DNA of 64,000 bases from CAIXSC01 sp046349915. GTDB taxonomy: Bacteria; Planctomycetota; Planctomycetia; Pirellulales; Pirellulaceae. The notes beneath the pieces were generated by a model. That model saw only the letters and a program-made list of their open reading frames with translations. It was not told the DNA's origin and searched no databases. Location of the stretch: the NCBI GenBank assembly GCA_046349915.1, contig JAXMBL010000004.1:1302001-1366000 (forward strand). The letters run 5' to 3'. Each line of letters begins with the position of its first letter. Position 1 is the first letter of the stretch. Shown in pieces: positions 19,201 through 26,506 of the stretch. A program made the position numbers and the translations under genes.

Positions 19201-20418
19201 ATCGACCCCACGGCTCGGTTGCGAGTGGGGACTGGGGTGAATCAGGCCGTATCCAGCGGGGTAAGGCCCGTGATTACTGTGACGCCCGGCGCGGATCCGT
19301 TTGGTGTGAGCGTTAATGAGCAGGGTGAGACGACCGTTCGCGTGCAAATTGGTAATGCCGGGAGTGAAGAACAGAATGTTGATCTCCGAATTGACTGGGA
19401 GAAAGGACAATTCAGTCCCGCGCCCGGCGAAACGGTGAGTCCGGACTTTACGGGGGGAGGCAGAGTTTACTCCTTCAACTATCAGTACAACGGCAACCCG
19501 AGCCCCAACCCGACAGATCCCATTCCGATCTTGGTCTCCGCCGCTTTCGATCCGCGGATTCAGCTCTTCAGTCAAGGCGGCGCGGTACTCGGCGCTGTTC
19601 AGCAGACAGTGCTCTTGCAGCCTCCCAATGGCGGTTTGTTTGGGTTCAATGTAATTGTACCCGTTGAGGAAGCGATTCCACGGCGTGAGCCGAGTCGTTC
19701 GGTGGAAATCGCAATCGTCTCGCCTCCCACGCCGGTTCCTATCGCTCAGCGATTCGATCCAGGTTCCAGTCCCACGGCCACAACCGTGGAGCGAACTCGC
19801 GAAGTGCAACTGCGAGTGGTGACGCTTAATTCCCAAGGAATGCCCGAGGATAGCGATGAGTTCATCGTCTTGGACGAAGGCGAGTTGAATAACCTGCCAG
19901 AGCTATTTCAGTCTTTGCCCGACAATCGCTACCGGATTTACCTGCGGACGGAGAACGGCAGCCGACGCCTGATCCGTGACGTGGTCATTCGCAACCGTAA
20001 GGTGGTTGAGTTGGATGAGTCGGCCAGCGACTTGGAAGCTGAACAGGGAGAGTCAGCACGACCTGAGAAGACTCTCCCCGCGGGCCCAGCCGCCGACGAG
20101 ACGGCGCCCTCCAAGGAGGCTGTACCGGTTGACGAGCAGGGCACGAGTAGAGAATCGAGCCCGGCGGAGAGCTCCGAGCTGCAGTTCAATCGAGCCGCGA
20201 TTTCCCACGATCGATTAGAACCGTCAGGCTCGCTTGATTCCTCTGAGCTCGCGGGCCGGACCCCAGCTCTAGCCGCGGCGCTGGTTTCGGCGGGATCGCT
20301 CGTCAGCACGGTGTCTCGCGGAGACGCGACTGACTGGAACCAACGAGCTCGTCGCGCCTTGCGTGCGTCCATGGCTCGACTCCCCGCCCCTCGCACCAAC
20401 GCCGACTCGCTTCACTAG
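7261..20418 (+). CDS. Giant (4385 aa) LEPR-XLL, filamentous-haemagglutinin-like repeat protein
   Basis: This is a probable surface adhesin. The N-terminus has no ordinary signal peptide but carries a LEPR-XLL-like motif (MRLEERQLLDAAP, residues 38-50), known at the start of very large planctomycete surface proteins. Residues about 200-440 resemble the haemagglutination-activity/FHA N-terminal region (GRVIVWAD, GGDGGFVETSG, VWLIDPLSITIV). Then come more than 3000 residues of beta-rich repeats, about 85-95 aa each, with the pattern ADDST.DR.L.I.AG.G and ALADLD.TA..I.L. They are interrupted by a longer module marked GDLRT. The C-terminus (about 4000-4385) is non-repetitive, with an Ig-like part, a short domain rich in charged and aromatic residues, and a disordered Ser/Glu tail. 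I see no cysteine on reading through. No TpsB-like transporter is present; the upstream HlyD/M50 operon is the nearest export candidate. The next kinase gene starts 26 bases downstream. Confidence 0.88.
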   Translation: MPLFHAIRRLWNDWLDGERSASRLRRSDERAFPRLYGMRLEERQLLDAAPLVQLTAGGLLTVGAGAEANDGQADQFAITESHDVSGSRIDIQVNGQAAGSFDKSLVTQIRVVGSSDADTLVLDPLASPADGVFFEGAGYPSAVSDQLILQSPVIDALPTPVHVQHGMAADGGAITITGGTDDLGFVEYVGVEQVTDRLAVESRSFQLEDGLSARLVGGGESGESRLIGSTGISIDFSTPSQSLSVTALGQSTNGALGEPPADVGSEAARIRVEGEWAIAGGSLSFDAGEAGLLEVTGRLSTTDTRAQATGGSIHLLGDRVYVRDGAQVDASGDAGGGEILVGGGQAGADPLVRNAQYTWLESGAVLSANALGNGSGGRVIVWADVMAAVHGDISAMGGVGGGDGGFVETSGLVDLVVWNAPNVSSPQGEAGVWLIDPLSITIVAGSTNTAVTTTSPFTPTGAGAQLSIDTLRTALGGGSSVVIRTASGTGTGDITLDTNLNLNGLNGATLTLNAHNDIILNGSISDSSLASVDRVDLTFNSDSDNSGSGVIRLNNATLSSGGGSITFLDNVILGANVTIDSRTGAGAGRDISFSETVNADNSATSNRQLVVNAGGANVTFNGVIGSASTSVLADLDVTAATINLAANVNVNDSNNQNVTFTGDVVLLANVQITTVSGANANDLQVTGSLRGASGYTTRLDIFAGTGDVKFDANVDQLGLFRIRSAGAVSLQSVTTGGVISGINHTIHVGADSAVASLVLRGDLRTNGLAGDTSGIRLNSTGAIQLDALSTAAGSILLQTDGDTTTDGAVVFVGTTTIESDTSGLDGLRIDVGSNSLDLSNMTLNTLDHLVVSTAATQTVALGTHSLGDGGGNANTALSVSSGTVRLAGDITALGNVLLTGTVELRGAIDIVTSGATVSGDVQIIGLTRADDSTTQNRTLVVNAGVHDVTFNGDIGANSPGSLAGLTVTAATITLGGAKVVVDDTSTTAATIALNGAVLLTNSVAFDLNGTTGVDNNLRVNGAINADNSVAFDRTLSIDAGGGTVELLGAVGQAANGALADLDITANSIQLSGDIRVDDGAIDPAVATITFAGAVTLKANVAIDVDADSAVDNNVTFSQAVSGDLTSNNRRLTIDAGGGDIVFSQSVDKLALFRINSADSVELANVTVYGAVVANTINLGANSALGSLTLRGGLRTDGAANAGDIRINVNGDVTLDAAGGSAGTILFDTDTTGTDGEIVFVNAATVTSAVANQDGWTLVIGDNSMDLTSITTSDLDHLAITAAATETITLGVLSLDDGGATGQVALTVTAGSVELEGDITTNSGAIQLNGDVVLMNDVTLNTTNAGTGGDIEVTGVIQADDSSVADRVLELNAGAGEIRLNDSVGAGATGALAGLVLTAATIRLQGTEIIVNDPGASSSTILFDGDVELQESVTINVDTTAGPFDNNLTVTGSINADDSTAFDRTLSILAGAGTVTLGGPVGQLKKGALADLDITAAIIELGGDIRVDDATAGPTTPTVTFNGAVTLTADVSVDVDSASGLDKNITFLQSVSGDSVANARQLTIVAGGGDVEFHQAVDNLAAFRIDSADEVRLASVTVYGDAVANTIDLGAVDSLGSLTLLGDLRTDGATDAGNIRIHVSGDISLDAVGASASTIRFDTDAAGVDGTVLFAAAATVTSSTANLDGWTLEVGDNSLDLTSVSTVNLDHLAITAGSTSVVKLRDLDLGDGNATAQVALEVTAGTVELSGDIITDSGEVRFAGDVVLTGDVTVVTTNVGTGADIVVAGVIRADDASTADRQLEMNAGASTIRLEDSVGTGTDGALAGLQLTASTIELVGAEILVNDPLSTSPTILFGGAVKLESDVTINSDSGTGTDADITFTSTVDADAFGNRRQLTVEAGDGRVTFNDAVGSIESLSTLDVTAAEIVLHDNVVIEDAGGLGVSFDGAVILQADITIDANGAAVDNFVRFLGAVDGGGGVARRLTVDAGTATAILQGEVGGNSPLADLDVTAANIQLGADIAVDAAGGNGVTFSGDVLLTGNVSIDTDRASSPDYSVTFGGLVDADNATANNRSLTINAGTAFVDFLGEIGTKSAGSLHFLDVTANEIRLRGRVIADDAGGATTFFRGDVVLLGNVSIDVERTGVATDNNVVFEEEIRADDSTAFDRQLTITAGTGIVTFRKVIGAGSTGRLAGLDVTASTVNLADSVFVDDGTGGALTALRGNVLLNGNVTIDTAASTTANSLLITGAVQGDSAANNRQFSIIAGTGDVRLDGAASVLTLFRIDSADDVVLSGVQTSGRANPTTISLGQVVSLGSLTLKGDLRTDAGTDAGDIFIATTGAITLDAPGSGTITFDTDASGIDGNVVLSTGLNVVSATPFQDGLTIRVGARDLDLRTAVMSGLDHLVVQTDSSHDVTLGSLSLGDGAGSGGQGSLSITARTAVLTANIQTNSDPTQAGGAVRFDANVRLEANVDILTQSIASSGNVTILGAVNADNATANDRVLRILADGAAVSLANVGDGANGELSQLIVRAGTTTLTGSQINVNDANAATRQLDFQQGNVLLANTMTMTLGASAAPGDQIRFAGQLNSNGLANHELTLNAGGGQIFFFGSVGAAPSGALAQLNATAAEIVVAAPVVNLSAGGGKTSVLNGLTVLANNVQFVLDNSSTLDNSLVFAGVVRADSSVIQSRILIIQAGNGSVIFEQDVGGGANGSLAGLNVSANTIVFRGPFVNVDDATSGQLVLLAGNVVVANNGLTFNLNTSGVDNSLRVTGTVNADDSSNSSRRLTIQAGGGSVTLDGSIGNNANGSLADFDVFASTLVLGGSLVRVDDAGGDGFITLSSAVRLANDVTIDTDAASGADYSVVFEGAVNADNSTTQNRRLEVQAGTAVVSFVSDIGIGTNGALAELDLSASTIRLFASTVRIDDGGNRESNWTGTVQLFTASTTIDLDGTAALDNHLTINNTVVADDSTTFDRELIVLGGNGAVSLLGGVGAVGGGELAGLSVQAGLYRLGGQFIVDDGGGRSIEFRGNGQLVADVVFDIDGAIDNSLTFFDATASIDSDSAATPRRLTMIADQGSIAFEAAVGNNTPLAGFDVVSAQNVTLARVSTMGNSGVNTIHLGSGAPISGQLVLTGDLRTNQGAAAGAIRIQASGPVIIEAAGVGTAGSIRLDTDLAASTLDGAITFVGGANFQSANPFEDGLTISAGSRSVDLANATLLQLDHLQVVTASDQTVTLGSVSVGDGAGSGVGAAIDVTTGVTRLRGNLVTNNETTGGSVVLRSAVELGGSIDIFTNTNGLDGRLEIQGNVQADNQTAFDRDLEVNTGDAETWLRGDVGSGSQGALAGLSVTAGSIRLAGQNIIVNDAATGTTVLMAGDVTLENNVLFQTDAAAGIDNNLTFTRNVRADNALLNNRRLQIEAGGGTVRFLSTVGVGGSLADFDVAANTTQLSGNLHLDDQGGNTITFQGAVQLFGDIAIDVAGPPDNRLEFVGPLSTIDGDVATNSRGLAITAGQGNVTLGGAIGVNQRLGQLTVVSANDVLAEGAIQATGVRQLAGAGDSTFRGAVSTNGVNGVSLANAGSIDMQADVVATGGGSVQFTQGRSLRLAGNVFADGGFLENGAGIVTLTAGKSVATTGDTLEFQSDLQLSGGGGIIQLDTTQGGQPAGNDITLRGSVNATTAAPNAESLTLIAGTAGNIVVEETLGATTTLGVLRINSAADLTFEDNITVAGFLQTNGQAGKTTRFQANVTTTSNLGLLLDTDGAIELDGDLNNTGGGGVEFRNGGQLRVAGDIDSNGDVRQSGTGVVAFIGDRSIVTSGKLVEIVGPVELRSGLTGGAPELSISTTGGKILFWSSIDSLTPGSLTLDAGGSGDVELRGAIGGTNVLREVVVVNANDLLVANTLRTGRFEQQSGTGTTSLLGVIESLGAGGIEVLTAGDLIVNRLRANGDVPLSLTAGDDISIGANGEVFVTGNANSTTLVIDAGGDLLIDPTARLRVGTGVNQAVSSGVRPVITVTPGADPFGVSVNEQGETTVRVQIGNAGSEEQNVDLRIDWEKGQFSPAPGETVSPDFTGGGRVYSFNYQYNGNPSPNPTDPIPILVSAAFDPRIQLFSQGGAVLGAVQQTVLLQPPNGGLFGFNVIVPVEEAIPRREPSRSVEIAIVSPPTPVPIAQRFDPGSSPTATTVERTREVQLRVVTLNSQGMPEDSDEFIVLDEGELNNLPELFQSLPDNRYRIYLRTENGSRRLIRDVVIRNRKVVELDESASDLEAEQGESARPEKTLPAGPAADETAPSKEAVPVDEQGTSRESSPAESSELQFNRAAISHDRLEPSGSLDSSELAGRTPALAAALVSAGSLVSTVSRGDATDWNQRARRALRASMARLPAPRTNADSLH
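9400..13000 (+). repeat. In-frame super-repeats of 1290 bp within the giant adhesin
   Basis: The module containing GDLRT (DNA ggcgatttgc or similar) occurs at 9541, 10831 and 12121, exactly 1290 bases (430 codons) apart. Further copies lie at 14212 and 16648, at 2091 and 2436 bases. Within each period the same order recurs: an LFRI/AFRI.SAD segment, GDLRT, FDTD..G.DG, LDHL.I, then several short ADDST repeats. This points to tandem duplication of a multi-repeat block followed by divergence. Confidence 0.7.
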
Positions 20419-20444
20419 TAACACTGGAAAGCTGTCGTCACACC

Positions 20445-23400
20445 ATGCTTAAGTGTCCTTTTTGCAGTTACGACTACTCCGAGCACGGGTTGCGTGATGG
20501 GCGTTGCCCAGGGTGTGGCAGCGTGTTGGCGTGGGAGGGGGGCTCGGGAGACGTTCCCGACTCGGTGCGCGAGGCTGTTTTCGCTCAAACGATGCAGTCG
20601 ATTCGTCCTGGAATAAGGCTAGGGCCAACTCCCTCACGTTCCGTGGCGCCTAACTCGCTTGGCGCCGAGCGAACCGATAACGAAAGCGAATCAGGGAAAG
20701 CGGAATTTCCAGCGCCGCCATCCCGGCTTAAGGCCGAGGAAGCGTTTCCAGCGAATGGGGAATCGCCGACGGATGGCGTCGATGATCCCTCATCTGCTGA
20801 GAAAGCCAATGCTCCTGACGTAGCTCATGGTCCTGAGAAACCAGACGGCGACGATGAGGATGTCGATCAGTACTTGGCCAGCTTGGTCGAGCGTCCCCCT
20901 GATGTGTCGTCCGAGATTCTGAGAACCATCACTCCCGCCGCCCTGACGCCTTCAGAAATGGAAGGCGTCTCGGAGAATTGGAAGCTGGCCGCAGAGGCTG
21001 ATGATGTTCGCCCTAGCAGTACGCTGAAAGGGCGCGGCGGCGGTCGAGGAACCGATACGGCACTGGTCATCCAGACACGCTCGGTGGTCAACAAACGAGA
21101 CAATCCGTCGTTACCCGTCGAGGCGGAATACGAGTTGTTAGACGTCATTGGCCAAGGAGGAGTCGGCGTCGTCTACCTTGCTCGCCAGTCCTCAATCGAT
21201 CGTGACGTCGCGGTCAAGATGCTACGGACGGATCGCGTCGAAGATGTCACGAATCGCGACAAATTCTTGGCTGAAGCAGTGGTCACGGGCGACTTGGATC
21301 ACCCCAACATCGTGCCCGTCTACGATCTAGGCACGGACCCCTCGGGCGCGCTCTTCTACTCGATGAAACGAGTTCAGGGAACTCCATGGAGCGAGGTGAT
21401 TGGCCGGCGATCGCTGACGCAGAACCTGGAGATTCTGCTGAAGGTCTCGGATGCCATCGCCTTTGCTCACGCGCGAGGGATCGTGCATCGGGACATCAAG
21501 CCCGAGAACGTCATGCTCGGCGACTTCGGCGAAGTGCTTGTCATGGACTGGGGGATTGCGCTCCCACTGGACAGTTACTCGAAATCGTCCGGCTTCCTGC
21601 GTTCCCAAGGCTTAGGCGGATCACCCGCGTATATGTCGCCCGAAATGGTTACCGGGCCTGTGGGAAAGATCGGTCCCGCGAGCGATATCTACCTGTTGGG
21701 GGCGACGCTTTTCGAGATTCTCACGGGCCGTCCACCTCATCGTGGTCGCAACGTGATGGAATGCCTGATGGCAGCCGCTCGCAACGACATTGTGGCGACC
21801 GACATCTCCGGGGAGTTGTTGGAAATCGCGCTGCGAGCGCTCGCAACTCGTCCCGCGGACCGCTATCGATCCGTGCTGGCGTTTCAAGCCGCGATTCGCG
21901 ATTACGAATCACACGCGGAGAGTATCGCGCTGTCCACGCGTGCCGCGGAGGATTTAAGGGTAGCCGAGGCGAGTCGCTCTTACGATGATTTCTCTCGTTC
22001 GGTATTCGCGTTTCAAGAGTCGCTGGCTCTGTGGGGAGGCAATAAGGCGGCTCGCTCGGGCATTGACGCGGCTAAACGAGCGTATGCCGAGTCGGCCTTG
22101 TCGAAAGGCGACTACGATCTGGGGCTGTCACTGCTGGATCCAACGAATCATGCGCATGATTCTCTGCGACAGCAGTTGATTGATGCGGCCGCGGAACGCG
22201 ATGCTCGCCAGAACCGACTAACCTACGTCAAACGATTGATGGGGGTGTTGGTCATCGTGTTGTTTGTGGGCGGAACAGCCGCCATTCTGGTCAACTACAA
22301 CTCGCTATTGACTGCTCGCCAAGCGGAATCGGATGCGAAAAAATCAGCGAAAACCGCGAGTGACAAAGAGAAGGAGGCGAAGATCGCCGCGGAATTGGCG
22401 AATCGAGCTCGAGACGCGGCAACCAAAGCGCGTGGAAGCGAGCGAGCGGCGAAGATACAGGCCGTGGCGCAGCGAGCGTATGCGGAAGACGCTCGACAGA
22501 AGGTCGAAGAATCGGCTTACGTCCAGATGATTGGCTTTGCCGCGGCTAAGATCAAATCGAACGCTTTCGACGTGGCTCGCGAAATCTTGGGTGAACGAAG
22601 CGTCTCCCCTACTCAAGCCGCTGACGCTACTCAAGCCGCTGACACCGCTTCGCGACAGGCTCGTTACCGTCATTGGGAATGGGGCAGGTTGCGATTTCTG
22701 TGTCGAGATGGCCTGCACACCGACCACTCGAATGCAGTGCGCGCATTCGCGACTCCTTGGGCCGTCTCGGCGTTCGCTCTCGCGCCTGATGATCAAACCT
22801 TGGTGCTAGCGAGTCGAAATGGCCGGATGGAGATTCGCTCACGGGACAATGAACTCTTGGCGGAACTTACGTTTCCCAAGCGAGAGGCGCGGACGAATGC
22901 CAATGGGCCCGTGGAAGGGATCGTGTCGTTGGCCATCTCGTCGGATGGCCAGCTGCTCGTCGCGGGTGGTGCGGCGGGAACGATTGCCGTATGGGAGCGG
23001 CAAGAAGCTCAGCGTTGGAAACTGCTGGTGACATTGGATCATGATGATGTGCGCGCTCAGCGTCGCGAAGTGCGGCAAGTCGCCTTTTCCCCAAAACAGC
23101 CGTTCGCAATCCTCACGGCGGTCGACCGAGTGCTCCATCGATGGGATGCTGTCGAGTCCGCGGAGGGCAAATCTTGGCGCCGTTCCATCGGGTTCTTTGG
23201 ACATCTCGATCGCATCTGGGCCGCGGCTTACTCGGCGGATGGCACGGTCATTGCCAGCGGAGGCGAGGATGGCGCGGTGCGAATCTGGGATGCCGCCTCA
23301 GGGGCCGAAAGAGCTCGCTTGACGGCTCACGAAGGAGCCGTCTACAGCGTCGCTTTCGCGCCGAATGGCGCTTGGTGCGCTTCCGCCGGTTTTGATCGTC

Positions 23401-26400
23401 GAGTGCTTCTGTGGGACATGGCGGGCGTGGGACGGAATCGCCGGTCAGGCGATCAAGCGATTCGCGAGATTCAAGAGTTTCGCGCGGGCAATGCCGCGAT
23501 AGCTGACTTTCTCGCGCTTGAGGGGCATTCCGCCAGCATTCGCTCCCTGGCGTTTTCGCAAGCCAGCGATGTGTTGGTTTCCGCCGGTCAAGACAATACC
23601 GCAATCGTCTGGAAGATTGACGGCCAGTTGCGACCCTCCGACGAACAGACTCGCGAGTCCAGGCTTCGAAAAGTTCTCCGTAGCCACGGAAGCTGGATTC
23701 AACATAGCGCCGTGAGTTCCGATGGCGAAACCGTATTCACCAGTTCGAACGATGGAACTTGGCGACGGTGGAACGTGGCGGCGTACGACGAAACTCGAGT
23801 GTTTCATGACGCTGAACATACGAGTGTCATTGGAGCGAGTTTTTTGCCGCAAGGCGACAAAATCCTTACCGCTCACAGTAATGGGGTCGCTCGTCTGTGG
23901 GATGCGGCGACAGGGCGAGAGATTGGCGAGTTTAGCGAGGGACATGAATTCCTCACCAGCATGGGGCGTTTTCTGCCAGACGGTCGTCGAGCGTTTACGA
24001 TTGCGGGCGATGGAACGATACGTATTTGGGATTTGGAGAGTCGAGTTGAAATAGGTCGCTTGCAAGGAACCGGCAGACGGGCGATCGCGGCGCTCTCGAC
24101 CGATGGCCGTCGCGCGCTGACGGCGGGACCGTATGGAACCGTACGTTGGTGGGACGTAGATACCCATCAGTTGTTGGCTACTCTTCCATCACCCTATAAC
24201 GCAGCGGACACTCCCAACGAAAATACGCCGAAAAACGACCCAGGAATGCCTCCTCCGGAAGTGAGCGCTGTGGCGATCAGTGATTCGGGGGATCGCTTCT
24301 TGACGGGTGATTCGTTAGGTCGCTGTTGGTTGTGGAACGCTGATGAGCAGAAACCTCGTCAACTAGCCGCTGTGCATCGCGAAGCGGTGGCGGCAGCCTA
24401 TTTACTCCCCGAGTCGGATTGGCGAAAGGAACAGAAAATCTTGGGTTTGAGTTTGTCCATCGATGGGCAACTGAGGTTGTGGCGCGACGACGGCGCCTCC
24501 CAGTCGTTCGAAATTGCCGAATCGGTGGATGCCAGCAGACTTTCGCTCGACGGCAAGTACCTTGTGGTCGCTGGTTCTCTGGGGGAACGTCGCACGGGTG
24601 TCTGGTGGTGGAGCGTGGGAGAGCAAAAAGTCGCGGCACGCGCCGAGTTTGAAGGAAAGAGCGTCAATGCCGTCGACTTCCCGCGTAGTGGCGAATTACG
24701 TGCGTTGCTTACCACCTCCGATCTAATGAATTCGCAAATGGAATTGTTGGAGTGGCCGCTGGCGAATGCGGACGTTGCGCCGCGGACTTTGAGAGTTTCG
24801 GGAGAGCGAGTAGCGCCGTGGGGCGATCGAGTCTGGCACGCGGATGAATCGGCCGATGGAAAGCGATTGTTGACCGTTGGCGAGAATTCCGCATCCCTGT
24901 GGGATCGGGCGAGTGGACGATTAGTCGCCAATTTTCGAGTTCATACAACCATCGTTGCATTCGACGTTTCGCCAGATGGAAAATGGTTGGTGACTGCCGG
25001 TAGCGAAGGAGCGGTGAAGCTTTGGGATATTGAGACTCGGCACGCGGTGAGACGGCTCGATGGGGCTGGTTTCTCCGCTCACGCTCTGTCTCATGTCGAA
25101 TTCTCGCCCGACGGACGCTGGATCGTCATTGCCGGGGCTCGCGGAGTTGAACTGTGGGATCGCGAACGAGAGAAATTGGTTGGAGTTGGAGATCGAGATG
25201 TCGGCCCGCTCCTAGCTGCGGATGGAGGGGGATACACCGTTGCTCGTTTCACGCCTGACGGCCAACACCTACTGACCGCCGCCGAGAATTCCGCCGCGAC
25301 GCTCTGGCGCCTCGCTCCCGTGGGGCAAGCTGGTCAAGTACGAGTCGAGCGAATACGCGAGTTTCGCGCGGGTGGACGCATGGGAGATGAAGTCGCCACG
25401 GTACGTGCCGCTGCGTTTTCCACGGATGGTCGCTGGTTGGCGACCGGCGGTGATGATCGCCTCGTCCGTTTTTGGGCCGCGGCCGATGGACGTCTGCTGG
25501 CCATTCGAGGCAGCCACTCAGAGCCAGTGGGGGCTCTGGAATTCTCAGCGGATGGGTTGCGAGTGCTTTCGGGGAGCGATGATGGCCGAGCGATGCTCTG
25601 GGATACTCGCTCGTTACCTGAAATTCACGAGCGAATGCTCCGAAGCATGAACGAAGACGAAGCGAAGGCTCGATCGGATAGCGCCCCAGAAATCCTCACG
25701 CTCTCGCACTACCGTTCAAGCGGCTCCGATGCGGAAGGTGATGCCGCGAATCAGATCGAGCGAACTCATGGAGGTCGAGTCAGGTCGGTGGCCTTTTCGC
25801 CTCGCGGCAACGACGTATTGACGGCGGGTGAAGATGGTTCGGCTTTTCTCTGGCCAGGACTTCGCTTAACGCCTGCTCTTCAGTTGTCGCTGGGGACGAC
25901 AAAGGTGACTGTGGGAGAGTCCGCGAGGCATGTCGATCCCCAAGCGATGGTCTCTTATCCAACCATCCGCCTCTTGGAACAGGTTGAGTTGACGGTTCGC
26001 CCAGAGACGGTTGGCATGGGGAATGCAATGAATACTCCTGTGCGGTTCTCCGTTGTGCCATTGCCGATGACCATCGGTCATTGGGAACTCGATGGCGAAG
26101 TGATTCGTTATCGCTCGCCATTGGATGCGGAATCGCGGGTGGTAGGCGCGGTGCGAGGCGGCGGGGAGGGAATTCCGCTCACGATTCGTCTCGAACCGGG
26201 AGCCCCCGGCCAACTTCTCGAACTACTCACCCGCAGTGTCGCTGTCGCCAGCGCGATCGAGCCCCGTTCGAGTGAGAATGAAGCTGCGGAACCAGCCAGT
26301 TCGGCGGTTGCTCCTGCAGAAACTGCCAATTTCACGCTCCGTGTCTACTATCAATTGACCAGTGGATCGGGGGATACTAAGGACGGAATCGGAGTCTCGA

Positions 26401-26486
26401 CGGATAGTCATGCCATCGAGATCGAGACCTCAGGCATTGTTAATTCGGACTCGAGCCAACCCAACGGCGCGGACTCCGCACCCTAA
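20445..26486 (+). CDS. Transmembrane Ser/Thr protein kinase with WD40 repeats
   Basis: This is a 2013-residue protein. It starts with a zinc ribbon (C4-x2-C7 and C21-x2-C24) and an acidic linker. A Hanks-type kinase domain spans about 229-490: glycine loop IGQGGVGVVYL, catalytic HRDIKPEN with His at about 348, and MDWGIAL in place of the usual DFG. One membrane segment lies at about 598-620 (VLVIVLFVGGTAAILVNY), followed by an Ala/Lys/Glu coiled coil. Residues about 750-1800 hold many WD40 repeats (for example LWDAATGREIGEF, IWDLESRVEIGRL). The C-terminus is a beta-rich domain. Such kinase-WD40 fusions are typical of planctomycetes. It probably senses or scaffolds outside the cytoplasmic membrane and phosphorylates inside. 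It lies 26 bases after the giant adhesin and is likely co-transcribed with it. Confidence 0.9.
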   Translation: MLKCPFCSYDYSEHGLRDGRCPGCGSVLAWEGGSGDVPDSVREAVFAQTMQSIRPGIRLGPTPSRSVAPNSLGAERTDNESESGKAEFPAPPSRLKAEEAFPANGESPTDGVDDPSSAEKANAPDVAHGPEKPDGDDEDVDQYLASLVERPPDVSSEILRTITPAALTPSEMEGVSENWKLAAEADDVRPSSTLKGRGGGRGTDTALVIQTRSVVNKRDNPSLPVEAEYELLDVIGQGGVGVVYLARQSSIDRDVAVKMLRTDRVEDVTNRDKFLAEAVVTGDLDHPNIVPVYDLGTDPSGALFYSMKRVQGTPWSEVIGRRSLTQNLEILLKVSDAIAFAHARGIVHRDIKPENVMLGDFGEVLVMDWGIALPLDSYSKSSGFLRSQGLGGSPAYMSPEMVTGPVGKIGPASDIYLLGATLFEILTGRPPHRGRNVMECLMAAARNDIVATDISGELLEIALRALATRPADRYRSVLAFQAAIRDYESHAESIALSTRAAEDLRVAEASRSYDDFSRSVFAFQESLALWGGNKAARSGIDAAKRAYAESALSKGDYDLGLSLLDPTNHAHDSLRQQLIDAAAERDARQNRLTYVKRLMGVLVIVLFVGGTAAILVNYNSLLTARQAESDAKKSAKTASDKEKEAKIAAELANRARDAATKARGSERAAKIQAVAQRAYAEDARQKVEESAYVQMIGFAAAKIKSNAFDVAREILGERSVSPTQAADATQAADTASRQARYRHWEWGRLRFLCRDGLHTDHSNAVRAFATPWAVSAFALAPDDQTLVLASRNGRMEIRSRDNELLAELTFPKREARTNANGPVEGIVSLAISSDGQLLVAGGAAGTIAVWERQEAQRWKLLVTLDHDDVRAQRREVRQVAFSPKQPFAILTAVDRVLHRWDAVESAEGKSWRRSIGFFGHLDRIWAAAYSADGTVIASGGEDGAVRIWDAASGAERARLTAHEGAVYSVAFAPNGAWCASAGFDRRVLLWDMAGVGRNRRSGDQAIREIQEFRAGNAAIADFLALEGHSASIRSLAFSQASDVLVSAGQDNTAIVWKIDGQLRPSDEQTRESRLRKVLRSHGSWIQHSAVSSDGETVFTSSNDGTWRRWNVAAYDETRVFHDAEHTSVIGASFLPQGDKILTAHSNGVARLWDAATGREIGEFSEGHEFLTSMGRFLPDGRRAFTIAGDGTIRIWDLESRVEIGRLQGTGRRAIAALSTDGRRALTAGPYGTVRWWDVDTHQLLATLPSPYNAADTPNENTPKNDPGMPPPEVSAVAISDSGDRFLTGDSLGRCWLWNADEQKPRQLAAVHREAVAAAYLLPESDWRKEQKILGLSLSIDGQLRLWRDDGASQSFEIAESVDASRLSLDGKYLVVAGSLGERRTGVWWWSVGEQKVAARAEFEGKSVNAVDFPRSGELRALLTTSDLMNSQMELLEWPLANADVAPRTLRVSGERVAPWGDRVWHADESADGKRLLTVGENSASLWDRASGRLVANFRVHTTIVAFDVSPDGKWLVTAGSEGAVKLWDIETRHAVRRLDGAGFSAHALSHVEFSPDGRWIVIAGARGVELWDREREKLVGVGDRDVGPLLAADGGGYTVARFTPDGQHLLTAAENSAATLWRLAPVGQAGQVRVERIREFRAGGRMGDEVATVRAAAFSTDGRWLATGGDDRLVRFWAAADGRLLAIRGSHSEPVGALEFSADGLRVLSGSDDGRAMLWDTRSLPEIHERMLRSMNEDEAKARSDSAPEILTLSHYRSSGSDAEGDAANQIERTHGGRVRSVAFSPRGNDVLTAGEDGSAFLWPGLRLTPALQLSLGTTKVTVGESARHVDPQAMVSYPTIRLLEQVELTVRPETVGMGNAMNTPVRFSVVPLPMTIGHWELDGEVIRYRSPLDAESRVVGAVRGGGEGIPLTIRLEPGAPGQLLELLTRSVAVASAIEPRSSENEAAEPASSAVAPAETANFTLRVYYQLTSGSGDTKDGIGVSTDSHAIEIETSGIVNSDSSQPNGADSAP

Positions 26487-26506
26487 CGCAAAACGTCCTT
26501 GACTTC

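Noticed and set aside
7695..19836. Many minus-strand ORFs of 60-260 codons opposite the giant adhesin
   Set aside because: They are Ser/Thr/Val/Arg-rich shadows of a GC-rich repetitive gene, share its periodicity, and lack ribosome sites.
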